Positions 61,334 through 64,000 of a stretch of 64,000 nt of DNA are shown piece by piece. The notes under the pieces are model-generated. The model was given only the letters and a program-made list of their open reading frames with translations, searched no databases and was not told the origin of the DNA. The stretch covers positions 248,001 through 312,000 of the forward strand of contig CAVVFX010000011.1 in NCBI GenBank assembly GCA_963747535.1, written 5' to 3'. The stretch's first letter is position 1, and each line of letters begins with the position of its first letter. The translations under genes and the position numbers were made by a program. The stretch comes from CAVVFX01 sp963747535. Lineage in GTDB: Bacteria; Acidobacteriota; Terriglobia; Bryobacterales; Bryobacteraceae.

Positions 61334-61378
61334 GATCGGGCGCTGCTGACGTGACCGCCGCGTCCGCGCTTTCGGCGG
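61334..61378 (+). repeat. Dispersed repeat, copy 8 (partial module a)
   Basis: GGATCGGGCGCTGCTGACGT then GACCGCCGCGTCCGCG. It shares the left extension GGATCGGGCGCTGCTG with copy 7, about 155 bases away. Confidence 0.6.
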
Positions 61379-61387
61379 AAGTCTCTA

Positions 61388-61491
61388 TCAAAGACCGACT
61401 CAAAATCCGACCATGAGTCGATCTTTTGTTCAGCCTTTGCTTCATCGAACATTTCGTCTCTTGCCCAATTTGGAATTTCGTCGGCCTTCAT
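61388..61491 (-). pseudogene. Small gene start cut by repeat copy 8
   Basis: The frame starts MKADEIPNWARDEMFDEAKA at 61491 and keeps a protein-like composition for about 35 residues (SWSDFESVFD) before it enters repeat sequence. No ribosome-binding site check beyond a weak purine stretch. Unidentified. Confidence 0.25.
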
Positions 61492-61755
61492 CCGATCCAG
61501 TATACCGGGAGGGCAGTCGGAGCAGACTTGCGTGCCGAGGCAGGCTTATTGCAGAATAATCGGGACTGAAATGAACGTCCCCAGCGGGCTGGCTTGTAGG
61601 CCTGAGCGATTCGTCCGGCTTCGTATGGCTTCGCGTTTTACGCGCGCGAGGAAACACCGCGCATCTCGGCACCCACGGCTGTGGCGGAAGGCTGTACGCG
61701 CCGGCTTCGACGGCGTGCTTGTAGCCAGCGCAAGCGCCCGGCGGTAGCCGGAGCC

Positions 61756-62034
61756 ATGATCGCTGGCCAGCGCACCAAGATCACCCCTCGGAATCTCGGA
61801 TGCTCGAAGCGGCACGTCTGGCGCCTAGGCGTGGAACCCGCGACACGCCTCCTCGTCTCGGAGATCTTCCGACCGTACAGCCGAAGGCTCATGGAGATGA
61901 CGCCGCAGGTTAACGCCGTGGTCGGGGACGCGCTACGCGCAATGGCGAACGACAAAGCCGACCACCTGACCAGACTCCGCGCCGTGGAGCGCTACTGCGA
62001 ACTGCTGGAAGTGGTAGAGGGCGAGCCACAATAA
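61756..62034 (+). CDS. Hypothetical small protein
   Basis: 92-aa frame with LGCSKRHVWRLGVEPATRLL and a helical C-terminus, MTPQVNAVVGDALRAMANDK, ADHLTRLRAVERYCELLEVV. The helix pattern could be a DNA-binding or small terminase-like protein, but this is only an impression. The ATG chosen is the one closest to the well-behaved part. Confidence 0.35.
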   Translation: MIAGQRTKITPRNLGCSKRHVWRLGVEPATRLLVSEIFRPYSRRLMEMTPQVNAVVGDALRAMANDKADHLTRLRAVERYCELLEVVEGEPQ

Positions 62035-62351
62035 TACGAGCGGCTTCGGCTGCGCTCGGCGCGACACTGCGCCGGCAGCCCTCCGAGACGAAATGTACTC
62101 GTGTTCGCGCCGGTAGCTGTTCCGGCGGAGCCGCCGCGAGGATCGATCACTCTACGCAGGGCGACAAGGGAGAATCAGCTTCCCATATCGCCGTTTATCC
62201 GGCCACTTGACGTTACGGCCACGTGGGTTACCTCCGGATGCCAGCCAACCGCCCGGAATGCGATCGATGATTTCGGATGCGAGGTTCCGAGGAAATCGGT
62301 AGCGATGTTCGAGCCAAGGCGGGGTTGCTTGCCGCACGAGCACTCCGGCGT
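62035..62351. other. No supported gene
   Basis: Short minus-strand frames exist (for example one ending near 62152) but lack supporting features. Confidence 0.35.
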
Positions 62352-63260
62352 TTAGAAAAGCGGGCCGGACAGCCTGATCGAGAGCAACCCGTTCGTGGGC
62401 ATAGCCCTAGGCGTCGTCGCCGTGAGTTCGTAGCGCAAAGTGAGCGCGAATTTCCCGACCGTCCTCGCTCGGCCAAAGGACACGCCGGGTCGAAAGCCGT
62501 TTGCAGTATTGTGCTGCGAAACGCCATTGACGAATGATTCGCCGCCGTAGTCGTAGTTCGCGCCAATTCCTACAAACATTCGCTTGCCGAGGTTGTGACT
62601 GTAGTGGGCCGAGAATACCCCCAGCGGGTGTTGTGAGAGTCGATTGTTTCCCTGGAACGCATTGTTATTGGTAAATAAACGCGCCCCGGCGTACAGGTCG
62701 AGCCATGACACGCCTTTATCCGGGGTTAAATCCAGATTCACGACAGGGTAGAAGGCCCAACGATTCGCTCCTGTGTTCACTGGGGAATTGCGATCGTAGG
62801 AACCGAGCGGAGCGTTAACCGTAAGGTGAACGCTCGAGTACGATTGTGGAATCGCCTGAGCAAACTGTTCCCTAGTGAGCGCTGGAGCCCCGAAAATATT
62901 TGCATGGAAGGTGACCGACGGGTCGATGAATCCGGACGTTTCCAGCTTGCCAAGAGGCCCGTTGACGTTGACGCTGGCGTAGCCCCCAGTCAGCCCCACA
63001 CCACCGTATCTGCCGGCCAATGGGAACGACCACAGGCCGGTGATCACTCCGAAGCGGCTGATCGCTTCGTTGTTGGGCAACGAAAGATCCGACTCGGACG
63101 CGGTCTCCGAGTTGGCCGTTACGAAATCGACGAATGCCGATGCTGCATTTACAGGCGTGTTGAGATAGTCGCGCGCTCCTTGGGCCGTCGTGGTCACAGG
63201 GATGAACGTTACGAACGCTGCAACGATGGCTAATGGCGTCTTTGGCAGCGGCGGCTTCAT
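62352..63260 (-). CDS. Outer-membrane transporter-like protein (phenol MetA-type)
   Basis: 302-aa exported beta-barrel-like protein. The signal peptide covers about 1-27 (LAIVAAFVTFIPVTTTAQG). Alternating strands such as GRYGGVGLTGGYASVNVNGP, FYPVVNLDLTPDKGVSWLDL and NLGKRMFVGIGANYDYGG, and the final LLSIRLSGPLF ending in Phe, fit the Phenol_MetA_deg family of outer-membrane proteins. ATG 63260 is preferred over 63308, which would put a basic stretch before the signal. It starts eight bases after the dehydrogenase stop. Confidence 0.75.
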   Translation of the reverse strand: MKPPLPKTPLAIVAAFVTFIPVTTTAQGARDYLNTPVNAASAFVDFVTANSETASESDLSLPNNEAISRFGVITGLWSFPLAGRYGGVGLTGGYASVNVNGPLGKLETSGFIDPSVTFHANIFGAPALTREQFAQAIPQSYSSVHLTVNAPLGSYDRNSPVNTGANRWAFYPVVNLDLTPDKGVSWLDLYAGARLFTNNNAFQGNNRLSQHPLGVFSAHYSHNLGKRMFVGIGANYDYGGESFVNGVSQHNTANGFRPGVSFGRARTVGKFALTLRYELTATTPRAMPTNGLLSIRLSGPLF

Positions 63261-63267
63261 CCACCGT

Positions 63268-64000
63268 TTACGCTTCGGAGAACTGGACAACCACCTTGAT
63301 ATCGTCATCCCTCCTCTGGACTGCGCTTGCGAAGTTCTCCGGCCGCTCTCTTCTGGTAATCAGCCGCTCCAACCACGAACGGTCTGCCCTGGCCAGAGCT
63401 TCGCCGGCCTTATACCAGTGCCGCTTGTTGGCATTGACGCTGCCGACGACGACGTTGTTCTTCAGGACGGCCCCAGCGGCAATATCGGCAGTGGTGGCCC
63501 CGTTGCTCCGGCCGCCGCTGCCGATGCCCGTAAGACAGATAATGCCGCCGGCCGCGACTTCCTGTAAGGAGTCGGATATGACCGGTCCGGCGCCGGTGCA
63601 TTCGATGATAATGTCTGGCTGGAACCCGACGCTGGCGATACTACCGGCATGGTACGTGGCGCCCAGAGCCCGCACGAGGTCAGGCTTGAGACCGGAATCG
63701 ACGCGATCGAGAACATGAACGTCTAATCCGCGCTGCACTCCGAGCATTGCCGCCAGCAAGCCGATTGGACCTGCGCCGGTTACAAGCACCGTCCTCGGTT
63801 CCCAAAAGGCGCGCCGGCCGATCGTGTCGACCTGCTCCCACGCCTTTGTGACGACGGTCGTTGGCTCCAGCAAAACGCCCAGGAGACCGAGCGAACTGTC
63901 AACCTTCATCGCGTACTCAGACTCGATTCGCCAGCGTTCCGACATGAATCCGTCAATCTGTTTGATACCACGCTCAGTGTACTGGCCGTTGCGGCACATG
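63268..64000 (-). CDS. Glucose 1-dehydrogenase-like MDR enzyme, 5' end outside window
   Basis: The frame is open to the right edge; 244 residues are visible. CRNGQYTERGIKQIDGFMSE and VLLEPTTVVTKAWEQVD are typical of the Zn-dependent glucose dehydrogenase family (Glu_dehyd_C), with the NAD(P) site LVTGAGPIGLLAAMLGVQRG. The N-terminal zinc residues lie beyond the window. Probably oxidises an aldose and shares a transcript with the outer-membrane protein. Confidence 0.8.
   Translation of the reverse strand, partial: MCRNGQYTERGIKQIDGFMSERWRIESEYAMKVDSSLGLLGVLLEPTTVVTKAWEQVDTIGRRAFWEPRTVLVTGAGPIGLLAAMLGVQRGLDVHVLDRVDSGLKPDLVRALGATYHAGSIASVGFQPDIIIECTGAGPVISDSLQEVAAGGIICLTGIGSGGRSNGATTADIAAGAVLKNNVVVGSVNANKRHWYKAGEALARADRSWLERLITRRERPENFASAVQRRDDDIKVVVQFSEA

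Noticed and set aside
1..64000. tRNA, rRNA, riboswitch and CRISPR features
   Set aside because: I saw no T-loop/anticodon arrangement, conserved rRNA segment, known riboswitch core or regularly spaced short repeats.

Overview
The window is GC-rich DNA from what is probably a soil bacterium. An Acidobacteriota-type host (Bryobacterales/Solibacter-like) is my best guess. The reasons are a PEP-CTERM sorting protein, a polymerase-ligase LigD, a large sulfatase, a heparanase-like GH79 lipoprotein and several IS families. This is inferred from protein families only, with no rRNA or marker gene, and an alphaproteobacterial origin for parts of the first 25 kb cannot be excluded. I found no tRNA, rRNA or CRISPR array.

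Layout. (1) 1-7.9 kb: catabolic genes, many broken: a quinone oxidoreductase running in from the left edge, an AraC stub meeting an epimerase with a nonsense codon, an SDR and an SDR tail, a SnoaL protein, a frameshifted MmgE/PrpD gene, a twice-frameshifted AEC transporter, a GH79 lipoprotein and another oxidoreductase tail. (2) 8-24.3 kb: an accessory island with defence-type families: PIN protein, permuted NlpC/P60-like protein with small coupled genes, DUF4238, a 1,081-aa SIR2-STAND protein, Nudix, DUF2971, a PARP/ART-like HGT-motif protein, a PLD-like protein, a coupled DUF3800-DUF4062 pair and LigD. SIR2, Nudix and ART-like folds all act on NAD+ or ADP-ribose, and these genes stand in one co-directional block with DUF2971. 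This is the best candidate for an undescribed system. (3) 24.4-31.8 kb: a tautomerase, a DoxX protein, and a TetR gene divergent from a SnoaL-AraC-ADH-ALDH-small protein-HD cluster, with a palindrome over the TATAAT box between them.

(4) 31.8-51.3 kb: a mobile and decaying region. It holds a ParB-methylase pseudogene, two sigma-region-4-like copies, a PEP-CTERM gene split by an exactly bounded IS630 element, a pentapeptide-TIR fusion, two receiver proteins (one without its phospho-acceptor Asp), four overlapping small genes, a lipase, an IS6 element inside an IS66 fragment, and a four-gene transposon (DUF6431-like, DDE, ExeA-like ATPase, RecA-like ATPase) with hairpins upstream. A modular repeat family is scattered from here to 61.4 kb. 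(5) 51.3-56.3 kb: a minus-strand catabolic cluster: BKACE, small membrane protein, VOC, alpha/beta hydrolase, double CMD, Rieske, DUF1622. (6) 56.8-64 kb: a sulfatase, a frameshifted carbonic anhydrase, ArdC and MobF relaxase fragments, an IS21 transposase cut by a repeat copy, an outer-membrane protein and a glucose dehydrogenase running off the right edge.

Single-base frameshifts recur in genes that are otherwise conserved to their natural stops, several of them in or beside short G/C runs. Some may be assembly errors rather than decay.
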